DNA of 64,000 bases from an uncultured Campylobacter sp. (GCA_934718785.1 CAKVAF010000008.1:1-64000); one strand, 5' to 3'; positions 9,169-18,593 are shown, counted from the first letter of the stretch. The notes: a model not told the origin generated them from the letters alone. Numbers and translations: made by a program.

Positions 9169-12100
9169 TGCAAGCAAGGCTTTTTGAGTTTTTACAAAGT
9201 GGAGCAAGCTGTGAGCTTTTGCTTTGTGAAGATGATAAAGAAGCCTTAAATTTAGCTGAAGTGGCTAAATTTATGGGCTTTACGCCCTTTGTTTTGCCTG
9301 ATTTTAGAGCTGAGCTTAATGAGGATTTAAAGCCCTATTCAAAGGAGCTTTTCAAACTTTGTGCTGTGCTGAGTGCTTATCATAATGAAGCTCAAGAAGC
9401 TTTAGAGCTTGAAAATAGCAAAGAATTCAAGCCCAGTTTTGCTAAAGAACATCTCAAAACAGCGGCTCAAGTCAATTTAAATGAAAATTTAAACACGGAT
9501 GAAATTTTAAATCAAAACTTAAACTCAAATAAAAATGTAAAATCTAGCAAAAAACTTCTCATAAGCCCTATAAGAACAGCACTTCATAAATTGCCAAGCA
9601 AAGAAAATTTAAAAAATCTCAGGCTAGATTTAGGACAAAAGCTTGATTTAAAAGCTCTTAAAGACAGCCTTTTAAGAATGGGTTATAATTTTGTAGATAT
9701 GGTGCAAGATAAGGGCGAAGTAAGCTTTAGAGGCGATATAATGGACATTTTTGCCATCAATACTCAAGCTCCTTTTAGAATTTTATTTTTTGATGATGAG
9801 ATTGAAAGTATAAGAGTTTTTGATATAAATACTCAAAGATCTATTAAAGAAGAGCTAAAAAGCATTTTTATCTGCCCTTTTTTAGCCTTTTTAAATGAAA
9901 GATCTTATGAAAACTTACAAGAAAAGCTAGCTTCAAACACGCAAATTTTAATCAGCGATATAAACTCACAAGGCTTTTGGTGTATGAATGACTTTTTTGA
10001 TTATCTAAGCCTTGATTTTAGGGCGATTAAAAGCTTTGATGAAAGAGAAATTGATAAAAATTTAAGCTTTATTAATGCTAAAGTTTTGCCAGAGGCTAGA
10101 AATTACAAAGATTTAAATAGCTCTTATTCACAGGATTTTTTCTCTTTTCATAAGGATAAAAAAATTATCATTTTAGCTAGAAACGAAGCTTTATTAAAAC
10201 AAAAAAATATTGATTTAAAAGAGCTTGGTGCAAGTTTTTTAAATGAAAATGATTTAAATTTAAATGAAATTTTAAATACAAATTTAAACTCTATAAATTC
10301 AAATATCTTTTTTATTCAAAGTGAGCTTTATTTAAATTTAATCAGCTCTAAGCTCATCATTTGCTCTTTTAATAGCCTTAAAAAGACTAAAATTAGAAAT
10401 AAAAAGCCCAGCCTCTTGATTGACGAGCTTAAAAAGTGTGATTTTGTAAGCCATGAAGATTATGGAGTGGGTAAGTTTTTAGGGCTTGAGAGTATTAAAA
10501 TTGCTGGGGCGCAAAAAGAATTTATATCTCTTTTATATCAAAACAATGACAAGCTTTTGCTGCCTGTTGAAAATCTTTATTTAATAGATAAATTTATAGG
10601 CACAAATGCCGTGCCAGTGCTTGATAAGCTAGGTAAAACAAGCTTTTTAAAACTTAAAGCGCGTTTAAAAGAAAAGCTTTTAGCCCTAGCTAATGAGCTT
10701 ATTCAAATGGCAGCTGCTAGGGCTTTAATAATGCCTAAAAAACTTGTTGTTGATGAGGTGCTTCAGCAAAGTTTTATTCAAAGTGCGCCTTTTGAATACA
10801 CTAAGGATCAAGAAAAAAGCGTGAGAGAAATTTTAAGTGATTTTAAAAGTTCTCATGTTATGGATAGGCTTTTAAGTGGGGATGTGGGCTTTGGTAAGAC
10901 TGAAGTGGCGATGAATGCGCTTTTATGCGTGCTTAAAAATAATTTTACCGCCTTTTTCTTCGTGCCTACCACGCTTTTATGTCAACAACATTTCAAAAGC
11001 CTTAAAGCGCGCTTAAGTGCCTTTGATATAGAAATTTTTAGGCTAGATAGATTTACAAATACTAAAGATAAAAAGCTTATTTTAGAGTATTTAAAGACAA
11101 ATAAGCCTTGTGTTGTTGTAGGAACTCACTCTCTTTTAAGCATTAAGTGTGAAAATTTAGCCCTTGTCATTATAGATGAAGAGCATAAATTTGGTGTCAA
11201 GCAAAAGGAGAAATTAAAAGAATTTAGCAAAGAAGCTCATATTTTATCAATGTCTGCAACGCCTATTCCAAGAAGTTTAAATCAAGCCTTAAGTAAGATT
11301 AAAACTTACAGCGTTTTAAGCACTCCACCAAGTGAAAGACTAGATGTCAGAAGCTTTGTAAAGGAAAATGATGAAGCCTTGATTAAAGAAGCGATTTTAA
11401 GAGAGCTTAGGCGCGGGGGGCAAATTTTTTACATTCACAATCACATAGCAAGTATTCAAAGCTGTGCTAAAATGCTTAAAGAGCTTGTGCCAAGCCTTAG
11501 AATTCTCATTTTGCATTCAAAGATTGAGAGCAAAAGTGCTGAAGAAGAAATGCTTAAATTTGAAGATAAACAATACGACCTGCTTTTAAGCACGAGCATA
11601 GTAGAAAGTGGCATTGATTTGCCTAATGCAAATACTATTATAATAGAAAATGCGCATAAATTTGGAATGGCTGATTTACACCAGCTGCGCGGGCGAGTAG
11701 GGCGTAGCGATAGGCAAGCTTATTGTTATTTTTTAATTCCTGATAAAAACGCACTGAGCGAAGAAGCGTTAAAGCGCCTTGTAAGCCTTGAGAGCAATTC
11801 ATTTTTAGGTGCTGGAAGCATTTTGGCAATGCACGATCTTGAAATTCGTGGCGGGGGAAATTTACTTGGCGTTGATCAAAGCGGTCATATAGAGCAAATT
11901 GGCTACGCACTTTATTTAAAAATGCTTGAAGATGCCTTAAATGAGCTTTCAAAGCAGAATAAAGAAGCGCAAAACTGCGAGCTGAAATTAAATGTAAGTG
12001 CTTTTTTAAATAGTGATTTAATTGCTGAGGACAATTTACGCCTTGAGCTTTATAAAAGGCTGAGTAAGTGTGAGAGCGTGAATGAAGTTTATGAGATAGA

Positions 12101-12332
12101 AGGCGAGATTAATGATAGATTTGGCGCGCTTGATAGCTACACGAAACGTTTTTTAGAGCTTATTATCATAAAAATTTTAAGCAAGAACCGCTTTAAAATG
12201 ATCAGTAATTTTGAGGCTAATATCCAGCTTACAACGCTTAATGATGAAAAGATTTTTTTAAAAGCTGAATATAAAGACGATGAGAGTGTGATTGAGGGTA
12301 TTTTAGAGTTTTTGCGAAAAAAAGAGAAGTAA
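9168..12332 (+). CDS. mfd: Transcription-repair coupling factor Mfd
   Basis: SF2 DNA translocase that removes RNA polymerase stalled at lesions and recruits UvrA. Walker A is LLSGDVGFGKTEVAM at about residue 567, the helicase box II is IIDEEHKFG at about 666, and SATPIPRSL and the LRGRVGRSDRQAYCY box VI follow. The UvrB-like N-terminus, RNAP-interacting domain (CDFVSHEDYGVGKFLGLE) and C-terminal TRCF domain are present. At 1054 residues it is longer than I expect for Campylobacter Mfd. The extra length lies in two Asn/Leu-rich inserts, about residues 80-127 and 355-380. The first contains an in-frame copy of the 16-bp repeat at 9456-9471. Confidence 0.96.
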   Translation: MQARLFEFLQSGASCELLLCEDDKEALNLAEVAKFMGFTPFVLPDFRAELNEDLKPYSKELFKLCAVLSAYHNEAQEALELENSKEFKPSFAKEHLKTAAQVNLNENLNTDEILNQNLNSNKNVKSSKKLLISPIRTALHKLPSKENLKNLRLDLGQKLDLKALKDSLLRMGYNFVDMVQDKGEVSFRGDIMDIFAINTQAPFRILFFDDEIESIRVFDINTQRSIKEELKSIFICPFLAFLNERSYENLQEKLASNTQILISDINSQGFWCMNDFFDYLSLDFRAIKSFDEREIDKNLSFINAKVLPEARNYKDLNSSYSQDFFSFHKDKKIIILARNEALLKQKNIDLKELGASFLNENDLNLNEILNTNLNSINSNIFFIQSELYLNLISSKLIICSFNSLKKTKIRNKKPSLLIDELKKCDFVSHEDYGVGKFLGLESIKIAGAQKEFISLLYQNNDKLLLPVENLYLIDKFIGTNAVPVLDKLGKTSFLKLKARLKEKLLALANELIQMAAARALIMPKKLVVDEVLQQSFIQSAPFEYTKDQEKSVREILSDFKSSHVMDRLLSGDVGFGKTEVAMNALLCVLKNNFTAFFFVPTTLLCQQHFKSLKARLSAFDIEIFRLDRFTNTKDKKLILEYLKTNKPCVVVGTHSLLSIKCENLALVIIDEEHKFGVKQKEKLKEFSKEAHILSMSATPIPRSLNQALSKIKTYSVLSTPPSERLDVRSFVKENDEALIKEAILRELRRGGQIFYIHNHIASIQSCAKMLKELVPSLRILILHSKIESKSAEEEMLKFEDKQYDLLLSTSIVESGIDLPNANTIIIENAHKFGMADLHQLRGRVGRSDRQAYCYFLIPDKNALSEEALKRLVSLESNSFLGAGSILAMHDLEIRGGGNLLGVDQSGHIEQIGYALYLKMLEDALNELSKQNKEAQNCELKLNVSAFLNSDLIAEDNLRLELYKRLSKCESVNEVYEIEGEINDRFGALDSYTKRFLELIIIKILSKNRFKMISNFEANIQLTTLNDEKIFLKAEYKDDESVIEGILEFLRKKEK
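9456..9471 (+). repeat. Repeat A copy inside mfd
   Basis: AAAACAGCGGCTCAAG, two mismatches from the intergenic consensus AAAACAGCGGCGCGAG. It is read in frame (encoding part of LKTAAQVNLNEN) and lies at the left edge of the Asn-rich insertion of Mfd. Its position inside an insertion, rather than in a conserved domain, suggests that it arrived with the inserted DNA. Confidence 0.65.
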
Positions 12333-12387
12333 AAGATTTTAAAAATAGCCAAGCGATAAAATTTAAAAAGAGAGTTAAGGATATAAA

Positions 12388-13068
12388 ATGAATGGAGCGG
12401 ATATTTTTAAGCATTTTTGCACTTTAAATCTAAATTATCAAGACTTTGACTGGCTGGAAAATAAAAACTTAAGCGAGTTTGAACTTTTAATTTCTGTGAT
12501 TTTAACGCAAAATATAAAATGGGACAATGTCTTAAAAGCTTTAAAAAATCTTAAAAATTCTAAAATTGAAAGCTTAGAAAAGCTTGTAAGCTTAGAAAAT
12601 GGGGCTTTAGCTTCTCTTATCAAGCCCAGTGGCTTTTATAACACTAAGGCAAAAAGGCTGAAAATACTTTGTGAGAGTATTTTAAAAGACTTTGAAAATT
12701 TGCAAAATTTCAAAGAACAAGTAAGCAGAAAATGGCTTTTAAATGTGAAAGGGCTTGGTTTTGAAAGTGTGGATAGCATTTTAAATTATTTATGTAGGCG
12801 CGAAATTTTAGTCGTGGATAGCTATTCTGCAAGGCTTGCCTTTCATTTGGGCTATGAGTTTGAAGATTATGAAGAATTAAGAGAGTTTTTTCAAAGCGGC
12901 ATCAAAGAAGAAACGAAGCAAATTTGTGAAATTTTAAATCACAAACAAGAATTATACCAGCTTTATCAAATCTTTCACGCTCAAATCATCGCCTTTGCTA
13001 AGGCTTATTTTAAGGGTAAAGCTTTAAGCGAAGATGGGAAGCAAATTTTAAAAAATTTGAAAAATTAA
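12388..13068 (+). CDS. magIII: 3-methyladenine DNA glycosylase, MagIII type (endonuclease III superfamily)
   Basis: 226-residue helix-hairpin-helix glycosylase. The HhH motif is LLNVKGLGFESVDSILNYL, followed about 12 residues later by the catalytic Asp region LVVDSYSARL. The four cysteines of the iron-sulfur cluster of endonuclease III are absent at the C-terminus, which fits the Helicobacter MagIII subfamily that removes 3-methyladenine. A ribosome site (AAGGA) is eight bases before the ATG. The gene converges on gmhA with about 20 bases between stops. Substrate assignment is by family resemblance. Confidence 0.82.
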   Translation: MNGADIFKHFCTLNLNYQDFDWLENKNLSEFELLISVILTQNIKWDNVLKALKNLKNSKIESLEKLVSLENGALASLIKPSGFYNTKAKRLKILCESILKDFENLQNFKEQVSRKWLLNVKGLGFESVDSILNYLCRREILVVDSYSARLAFHLGYEFEDYEELREFFQSGIKEETKQICEILNHKQELYQLYQIFHAQIIAFAKAYFKGKALSEDGKQILKNLKN

Positions 13069-13089
13069 GATAAATCAAATTAGGATATA

Positions 13090-13650
13090 TTAAAACGCTT
13101 CATCGATGAGCTGACAAATGGCGTGTATGCTTAAAATGTGCATTTCTTGAATGCGCGCTGTATCATCACTTGGCACGACTAGATTTATATCACAAAGGCT
13201 GTTCATCGCACCCCCGCCTTTGCCACTAAGTCCCAAGCAGTGCATTTTAAGCGCTTTAGCACTTTCAAAAGCCTTTAAAACATTTGCACTTTTACCACTT
13301 GTTGAAATGCCTATGAGAGCGTCGCCCTCGCACCCTAGTGCTTCAACTTGCCTAGAAAACACCACATCAAAGCCATAATCATTGCCTATAGCCGTTAAAG
13401 CCGAAGTATCCGTTGTTAAAGCTACTGAAGCAAGGGCTTTTCGCTCTTTTTTATAGCGTCCGCTAAGCTCAGCCGCAAAGTGCTGGCTATCAGCTGCACT
13501 GCCACCATTTCCGCAAATTAAAATCTTACCCCCGTTTTTAAGCGTGGTGTTTAAAATTTCAGCCATTTTAGCAATTTGTGGCATTAAAACTTCGCTTGCC
13601 TGCAAGGTTTTTAAATGCTCTTGCCATTCTTTTTGAATTAAATTTAGCAT
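13090..13650 (-). CDS. gmhA: Sedoheptulose-7-phosphate isomerase
   Basis: First enzyme of ADP-heptose synthesis, converting sedoheptulose 7-phosphate to D-glycero-D-manno-heptose 7-phosphate. The SIS-domain signature [17 protein letters not shown] and the [12 protein letters not shown] loop are present, with the [17 protein letters not shown] segment between them. 186 residues is the usual size. Its start overlaps the hldE stop by seven bases, so it is the last gene of a four-gene minus-strand operon for inner-core heptose. Confidence 0.95.
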   Translation of the reverse strand: MLNLIQKEWQEHLKTLQASEVLMPQIAKMAEILNTTLKNGGKILICGNGGSAADSQHFAAELSGRYKKERKALASVALTTDTSALTAIGNDYGFDVVFSRQVEALGCEGDALIGISTSGKSANVLKAFESAKALKMHCLGLSGKGGGAMNSLCDINLVVPSDDTARIQEMHILSIHAICQLIDEAF

Positions 13651-15041
13651 TTTTGCTTCCTTATTTTTTCTATGATTTTTGTGGTGCTAAAGCCTTTTTC
13701 AAACTCGATGAGTTCAGTTCTTTGCACAAACTCAGCCCCCACAACTTCTTTATTTTTATAATCTGCCCCTTTTACCAAAATATCAGGCTTTAAGGCTTTG
13801 ATTAAATTTAGTGGCGTTAATTCATCAAAAATCACCACAAAATCCACAAAATAAAGAGCCGCAAGCATAGCAGCGCGCTCAAACTGCGAGTTTATAGGTC
13901 GCTCTTTGCCCTTTAAGCTGCGCACACTTTTATCGCTATTTAAGCCCACCACGAGCAAATCGCCTAAACTCCTTGCTTTTTCTAAATATTTTATGTGTCC
14001 AAAATGCAAAATATCAAAACAACCATTTGTAAAAACGATTTTTTGCCCAGAAATTCTAGCCTTTTGAAGCAATTTTTCACACTCTTTTTTACTCTTAATC
14101 TTGCTTTCAAAAGGAGTTTTTTCAAAATCTTTTATCTCATCAAGGCTTACACTCACGCTTCCTACCTTGCCTACAACCACTGCTGCAGCTTTATTTGCAA
14201 ACTCACAAGCGGTGTGAATGTCTATTTTAAGGGCAAGACAAAAGGCAAGGCTAGCTATGACGCTATCTCCAGCCCCTGTTACATCAAAAACTTCTCTAGC
14301 CTTCGCAGGAATAATGCTTAAGCTTTTATCAAAAAGTGCGATACCATCTTGTGAAAGCGTGATGATGGAGTATTTTAAGTCTAAATCTTTTTTAAGTTTT
14401 TCAATGCCAAATTTAAGATTAGCCCCGTTTAAATCGCTAAATTTCAAGGCTTCAAGGGCTTCTTTTTTATTAGGCGTTAAAAGGGTCGCGCCTTTGTATT
14501 TGCTATAATCGCTTCCTTTTGGATCAATTAATACAGGCACTTTTAAGGCTTTTGCGTACTTGATAATGCCCTGACACAGCTTAGGCGTTAAAACACCCTT
14601 GCCATAATCACTCAGCACCACAGCTTCAAAGCCCTTAACAAGCTTTTCAAACTCAGCTAAAAGATCCTTTTCAAGCTCGATATCTTCGCTACTTTCGCTA
14701 TCAAGTCTTAGCACTTGCTGATTGTGCGAGATTATGCGGTTTTTAAGCGAGGTTTTGCGCCCCTTTTGAACGAGTAATTTAGCCCTTAAATGCTTGCTTA
14801 AAAACCTGCCCTCGCTATCATCGCCTACCACGCTAAGCGCAAAAACATCAGCTCCTAGGCTTTTTAAATTCGCATACACATTAGCAGCTCCGCCAAGACG
14901 GCGATCCTCGCTCTTTGCACTTGCGATTAACACAGGCGCTTCAGGACTTACGCGCTTACAATCACACCAAATATAATTATCCACCATCAAATCGCCCACT
15001 ACAAGCACTTTAGGACTTTTATTTTCTAAAAACTCAAACAT
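13644..15041 (-). CDS. hldE: Bifunctional heptose 7-phosphate kinase / heptose 1-phosphate adenylyltransferase
   Basis: 465 residues with two domains. The N-terminal PfkB-family kinase (about 1-310) has [10 protein letters not shown] near the start and the [17 protein letters not shown] anion-hole motif. The C-terminal cytidylyltransferase-like domain (about 330-465) begins with [20 protein letters not shown]. It phosphorylates heptose 7-phosphate and later adenylates heptose 1-phosphate. It overlaps hldD by eight bases and gmhA by seven, indicating tight translational coupling. Confidence 0.96.
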   Translation of the reverse strand: MFEFLENKSPKVLVVGDLMVDNYIWCDCKRVSPEAPVLIASAKSEDRRLGGAANVYANLKSLGADVFALSVVGDDSEGRFLSKHLRAKLLVQKGRKTSLKNRIISHNQQVLRLDSESSEDIELEKDLLAEFEKLVKGFEAVVLSDYGKGVLTPKLCQGIIKYAKALKVPVLIDPKGSDYSKYKGATLLTPNKKEALEALKFSDLNGANLKFGIEKLKKDLDLKYSIITLSQDGIALFDKSLSIIPAKAREVFDVTGAGDSVIASLAFCLALKIDIHTACEFANKAAAVVVGKVGSVSVSLDEIKDFEKTPFESKIKSKKECEKLLQKARISGQKIVFTNGCFDILHFGHIKYLEKARSLGDLLVVGLNSDKSVRSLKGKERPINSQFERAAMLAALYFVDFVVIFDELTPLNLIKALKPDILVKGADYKNKEVVGAEFVQRTELIEFEKGFSTTKIIEKIRKQKC

Positions 15042-15987
15042 TGATTTCTTCTTTATAAATTCTTTTAATTTCGTTTAGATAATCTTTTATCCCATCTTCA
15101 AGGCTAAATGCGCTCTCATAAGAAAAGCTCTCACTTTTTTTAGCCTCAGTGTGAAACTGATAGGCGTTTTTGTAAGGATTTTCAAAATACTCGCTCTTAT
15201 AATTTGTGCCAAGCTCATTTTGTAAAATATCCACTATATTTTGAAAGCTTCTAGCCTTAAAACTTCCTACATTATAAACCCCACTTTTACTCTCAAGTGC
15301 CTTTAAATTCGTACTCACAACATCTTTGATATAAACAAAATCTCTATAAATTTTATCACTTCCCTCAAACAAGCGAGGATTTTTGCCCGCTAGAATTTGC
15401 AAGCCAAATTGCAAAATCATTGAGGCCGTTTTGCCCTTAAAAAACTCATTTTTACCATAGACATTAAAATAGCGAAGCCCCACAATATGAAGCTTATCAA
15501 GGTATTTTAAGGCAAGTTTATCCATCATTAATTTTGAAAAGGCATAAACATTGCGCGGTGCTTCGCTAAAGCCCACTGCTTGCGGGCTAGGCGCATTGCC
15601 ATAAACAGCGGCTGAGCTAGCGTAAATGAGCTTAGAATTAAGCTTTAAAGCTAAATCAATAAAGCTTTGAAAGCTGTTTAAATTGACTTTTAAAACCTCG
15701 CTTTGATTACTCGCAGTGGTATCTGAAATGGCTGCTTGATGAAAGATAATTTCAGGCTTAAAGCTTTCAATTTTTTGCAAAGTTTCACTCTCGCAAATAT
15801 CGCCCACAAAAAGCTCGCCCTTAAAATCAAGCAGATTTTTAAAATGCCCTAAAGCCTTTAAATTTCCATTTTCAAAGCGCTCATCACTTCTCATTTTATC
15901 AATAGCTAAAATTTCGTTACTCTCTTGCAAGCTAAGGGCTAAATTTGAGCCTATAAAGCCAGCACCGCCTGTGATTACAATACGCAT
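15034..15987 (-). CDS. hldD: ADP-L-glycero-D-manno-heptose 6-epimerase
   Basis: 317-residue short-chain dehydrogenase/epimerase. The NAD(P) site [12 protein letters not shown] is at the N-terminus and the catalytic Tyr-Lys appears in [12 protein letters not shown]. The [13 protein letters not shown] and DFVYIKDVV motifs are typical of this enzyme. It makes the L,D-form of ADP-heptose used for the LOS inner core. The gmhB stop lies 27 bases upstream of its start codon. Confidence 0.95.
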   Translation of the reverse strand: MRIVITGGAGFIGSNLALSLQESNEILAIDKMRSDERFENGNLKALGHFKNLLDFKGELFVGDICESETLQKIESFKPEIIFHQAAISDTTASNQSEVLKVNLNSFQSFIDLALKLNSKLIYASSAAVYGNAPSPQAVGFSEAPRNVYAFSKLMMDKLALKYLDKLHIVGLRYFNVYGKNEFFKGKTASMILQFGLQILAGKNPRLFEGSDKIYRDFVYIKDVVSTNLKALESKSGVYNVGSFKARSFQNIVDILQNELGTNYKSEYFENPYKNAYQFHTEAKKSESFSYESAFSLEDGIKDYLNEIKRIYKEEINV

Positions 15988-16014
15988 TTTTTTCCTTTAA
16001 TTTTCATTTAATTT

Positions 16015-16569
16015 TTACTTAAATTTTTCATTTTCCACGGCTTTTAAAAGCTCGTTTAAATTTGAAAAAGTCCTAAATTTGCCTTTTTCAAAATCTTCAT
16101 TAAATTCTTTTTTCTCAAGTAAATTTAAAGCGTGCTTTCCCACTAAAAAAAGCCCTTTAACGCCCGCATTAATGCCTGCGCTCATATCTGTAAAATTATC
16201 TCCTATAAAAAAACTTTGCTCTAAATTTATGCCCAGCTCATCACGCGCTTTTAAAAGCATACCGGGCTTTGGCTTGCGGCATTGGCAGTTTTGTAAGTGT
16301 GGGCAGTGATAAACTCTGTCAATTTTAATGCCCTTTTTTGCAAACTCAGCGCGCATAAACTCGGTGATTTTCTCAAAATCAGCTTCGCTGTAAAAACCTC
16401 TTGCTATGCCTGATTGATTAGTTATCACAACGATTTTAAAGCCCTTTTTAGCAAAAAACTCACAAAGAGCAAAAATGCTCTCGCAAAACTCAAAATCCTC
16501 ACGCTTATAAACATAATTTTTATCGACATTAATCACGCCGTCTCTATCTAAAAACAAAGCCTTAGTCAT
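16015..16569 (-). CDS. gmhB: D-glycero-beta-D-manno-heptose-1,7-bisphosphate 7-phosphatase
   Basis: 184-residue HAD-family histidinol-phosphatase-type enzyme. Motif I is FLDRDGVINVD; the zinc-binding loop CPHLQNCQCRKPKPGML and the HAD motif IV region FFIGDNFTDMSAG are clear. It dephosphorylates heptose bisphosphate between the two HldE steps. First gene of the gmhB-hldD-hldE-gmhA operon, divergent from the cytochrome gene. In C. jejuni the same four genes close the LOS locus; here no glycosyltransferases are next to them. Confidence 0.94.
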   Translation of the reverse strand: MTKALFLDRDGVINVDKNYVYKREDFEFCESIFALCEFFAKKGFKIVVITNQSGIARGFYSEADFEKITEFMRAEFAKKGIKIDRVYHCPHLQNCQCRKPKPGMLLKARDELGINLEQSFFIGDNFTDMSAGINAGVKGLFLVGKHALNLLEKKEFNEDFEKGKFRTFSNLNELLKAVENEKFK

Positions 16570-16625
16570 AGATAAATTATAATATAAAATTATTAAATTT
16601 TATGTAAATATAGGCTAAATTTGTG

Positions 16626-16631
16626 TATAAT
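16626..16631 (+). promoter_or_regulatory. Probable sigma70 -10 box for cytochrome c553
   Basis: TATAAT preceded by TTTGTG, an extended -10 of the Campylobacter kind (no clear -35). It lies 33 bases before the ATG at 16664, and an AAGGAG ribosome site is at 16653-16658. Confidence 0.75.
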
Positions 16632-16663
16632 TAAAGCGCAAAAATTTTCAAAAAGGAGAGAAA

Positions 16664-16969
16664 ATGAAAAAGATTTTATTTGCAAGTTTGCTTGCTGGAG
16701 CCTGTATGAGTGCGTTTGGGGCTGATGGAGCAGCACTTTATAAAAAATGTGCGGTTTGTCATGGCGCTAATGCTGAAAAAGTTTATTTAGGCAAAGTGCC
16801 TGCGCTTAATACTTTAAGCTCAGCCGATAGACTCGCTGCACTTAAAGAATACGCTGCTGGCACTAAAAACAGCTACGGACAAGGTAAATTAATGACTCTT
16901 AATGTCAAAAACCTTAGCGAAGAAGACTTCAAAGCCATTGAAAGCTATATCGAAAGCTTGAAAAAATAA
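16664..16969 (+). CDS. Periplasmic cytochrome c553
   Basis: 101-residue class I c-type cytochrome. An N-terminal signal peptide (cleavage after about residue 19, MSAFGA) is followed by the haem-binding CAVCH and a distal Met in the GKLMTLNVKNLSEED segment. It should carry electrons in the periplasm between the bc1 complex and terminal oxidases or peroxidases. Single gene with its own promoter and a strong terminator; it follows the heptose operon divergently, as in C. jejuni. Confidence 0.93.
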   Translation: MKKILFASLLAGACMSAFGADGAALYKKCAVCHGANAEKVYLGKVPALNTLSSADRLAALKEYAAGTKNSYGQGKLMTLNVKNLSEEDFKAIESYIESLKK

Positions 16970-17002
16970 GCTTTTTAGCCATTTTGCTTGAAGCCTTCTT
17001 GC

Positions 17003-17035
17003 AATGTAAGCCTGAAATTTGGGCTTACATTTTTT
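17003..17035 (+). terminator. Rho-independent terminator of cytochrome c553
   Basis: Inverted repeat AATGTAAGCC / GGCTTACATT (10 bp, 9-nt loop) followed by TTTT. Lies about 35 bases after the cytochrome stop. Confidence 0.88.
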
Positions 17036-17076
17036 AAAATTTATCTAAAATTTACTTTTTTTGTCCTAATTTAAGC

Positions 17077-17082
17077 TATAAT
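17077..17082 (+). promoter_or_regulatory. Probable sigma70 -10 box for the pseF cassette
   Basis: TATAAT in the context AAGCTATAATTC, 25 bases before the pseF ATG; a weak AAGGA ribosome site follows. The genes from pseF to the formyltransferase could all be read from here. Confidence 0.65.
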
Positions 17083-17106
17083 TCTTTTTAAAATTTTAAG
17101 GAAATT

Positions 17107-17895
17107 ATGAAAAATCTTTGCATTATCCCAGCGCGCGGCGGTTCAAAGCGCATTAAGCATAAAAATATCATTGATTTTTGTGGTAAGCCCTTGATTGCTA
17201 GAAGCATTGAAAATGCGCTAAATTCTGGCATTTTTGATGAGGTGATGATAAGCAGCGATGATGAGAAAATCATCGAAGTGGCTTTAAGTTGTGGCGCAAG
17301 CTCGCCTATAAAGCGTCCTAGCGAGCTAAGCGATGATTTTAGTAGTTCAAGCGAGGTTGTTAAATTTATGATAAAAGAGCTTGAAAAAAGGGGCTTAAAA
17401 TATGATAGCGTGTGCTGTTTATACGCGACTGCGCCTTTAATATCAGCTGAAATTTTAAAACAAGCCTTTGAAAGCTTTAAAAAAAGTGCTTTTAAAAACG
17501 AAGTTTTAACTAAAAATTCAAATGAAAATTCAAAGCAAAAAAATAAAAATGTGAATGAAAATTTAAAAACAAATTTAAATGAAGAATGCGAGTTTTTATT
17601 TGCCGCAACTGCTTTTGATTATCCCATACAAAGAGCTTTTGGGCTACTTGATGATGATAGAGTGAGCATGTTTGATGAGAGTAAATATTATGCGCGCAGT
17701 CAGGATTTAACGCCTGCATATCACGATGCTGGGGCGTTTTATTTTGGTAAAAGTAGGGCTTGGTTTGAAAAGGATTTTATGTTTAAGCCCTATGCAAAGG
17801 CGTTTTTACTGCCTAGACACTTAGTTTGTGATATAGACACGCAAGAAGATTTGGAATTTGCTAAGAAGCTTTTTATGATAAATAAAGGAAAATGA
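17107..17895 (+). CDS. pseF: Pseudaminic acid cytidylyltransferase PseF
   Basis: Activates pseudaminic acid with CTP for flagellin glycosylation. The CMP-sialate-synthetase-type motif IIPARGGSKRIKHKN is at residues 6-20 and the later MISSDDEKI, ARSQDLTPAYHDAGAFYF and CDIDTQEDL motifs are intact. 262 residues is about 30 more than I expect. The excess is an Asn/Lys-rich stretch at about residues 130-160 (KNSNENSKQ, NENLKTNLNEE), next to a variable loop rather than in a motif. It starts a cassette in which pseG and pseH follow only after three other genes. The next gene begins on the base after its stop. Confidence 0.93.
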   Translation: MKNLCIIPARGGSKRIKHKNIIDFCGKPLIARSIENALNSGIFDEVMISSDDEKIIEVALSCGASSPIKRPSELSDDFSSSSEVVKFMIKELEKRGLKYDSVCCLYATAPLISAEILKQAFESFKKSAFKNEVLTKNSNENSKQKNKNVNENLKTNLNEECEFLFAATAFDYPIQRAFGLLDDDRVSMFDESKYYARSQDLTPAYHDAGAFYFGKSRAWFEKDFMFKPYAKAFLLPRHLVCDIDTQEDLEFAKKLFMINKGK

Positions 17896-18582
17896 ATGTT
17901 TGTAGGTAAGGTAAAGGGCTTTAAATACCCTGATGTAGAGCTTGTGAGATGGTTTTTTAAAAGCCATTTAAACGAGCTTAAAGATAAAAAGGTGCTTGAG
18001 TTTGGCTGCCATAATGGCAATAATTTAAGCCTTTTTGCAAGCTTTGATTATGAATGTTTGGGCGTTGAACTTGAAGCAAAAAATATAGAAAATGCAAATT
18101 ATAATTTTAAAGAGCTTGAAAAATATGAAAAATGCGAGTTTTTTAATGCAGATATTAAAGAATTTGCAGCGTCTCAAAGCGGCATTGAAGCAGATGTTTT
18201 TTTAATCCCTAATGTGATTAATTTTTTAACAAAAGATGAGTTTAAAAGCTTGCTTGAAAACTCGCGTAAAAACCGCCTTTATAGGCATGGGGGGGGGGCA
18301 TTTGATTATTCTCATTTTTTCTTAAGAGCAAGAAGCATAAAAGATCATCGCTACGGGCTTGGCAAAAACTTAAAAAATGGCTCGTTTTTGCTTGATGATG
18401 ATGAGTTTAGTGGAGAAAAAGGCTTAATTTGCACGGCTTATGAGGAGTGGGAGCTGGTAGAGCTTTTACAAAAATATTTAAAATTATATGATTTTGAAGT
18501 GCTTACAAGTGAAAATATCAATATCAAGGATAAAATTTTTATCAAAGATAGCGATATTATCGTTTATGGAAAAATATCTTAA
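17896..18582 (+). CDS. SAM-dependent methyltransferase, phase-variable (paralogue 1)
   Basis: 228-residue class I methyltransferase-like protein. The SAM motif is VLEFGCHNGNNLSLF at about residues 33-47, followed by an acidic GVELEAKNI. It is clearly paralogous to the next gene: both start KGxKxPDxxxV and share NGNNLSLFA, ENANYNF/SNANYNF and KDxRYGLGK. A G10 tract at 18289-18298 encodes HGGGAF; at this length the frame is open. One base more or less would end translation within about 15 codons, leaving about 135-145 residues. Where the paralogue has KKGAHFF this one has RHGGGAFDYSHFF. Placement inside the pse cassette suggests modification of a nonulosonic acid or flagellin glycan; the substrate is inference. 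Confidence 0.82.
   Translation: MFVGKVKGFKYPDVELVRWFFKSHLNELKDKKVLEFGCHNGNNLSLFASFDYECLGVELEAKNIENANYNFKELEKYEKCEFFNADIKEFAASQSGIEADVFLIPNVINFLTKDEFKSLLENSRKNRLYRHGGGAFDYSHFFLRARSIKDHRYGLGKNLKNGSFLLDDDEFSGEKGLICTAYEEWELVELLQKYLKLYDFEVLTSENINIKDKIFIKDSDIIVYGKIS
18289..18298 (+). repeat. Homopolymeric G10 tract (phase-variation site, ON)
   Basis: Ten consecutive G inside the first methyltransferase gene, in the length range that slips in Campylobacter. G10 keeps the gene open; G9 and G11 both lead to early stops. Confidence 0.9.
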
Positions 18583-18593
18583 AAGGAGAAAAC

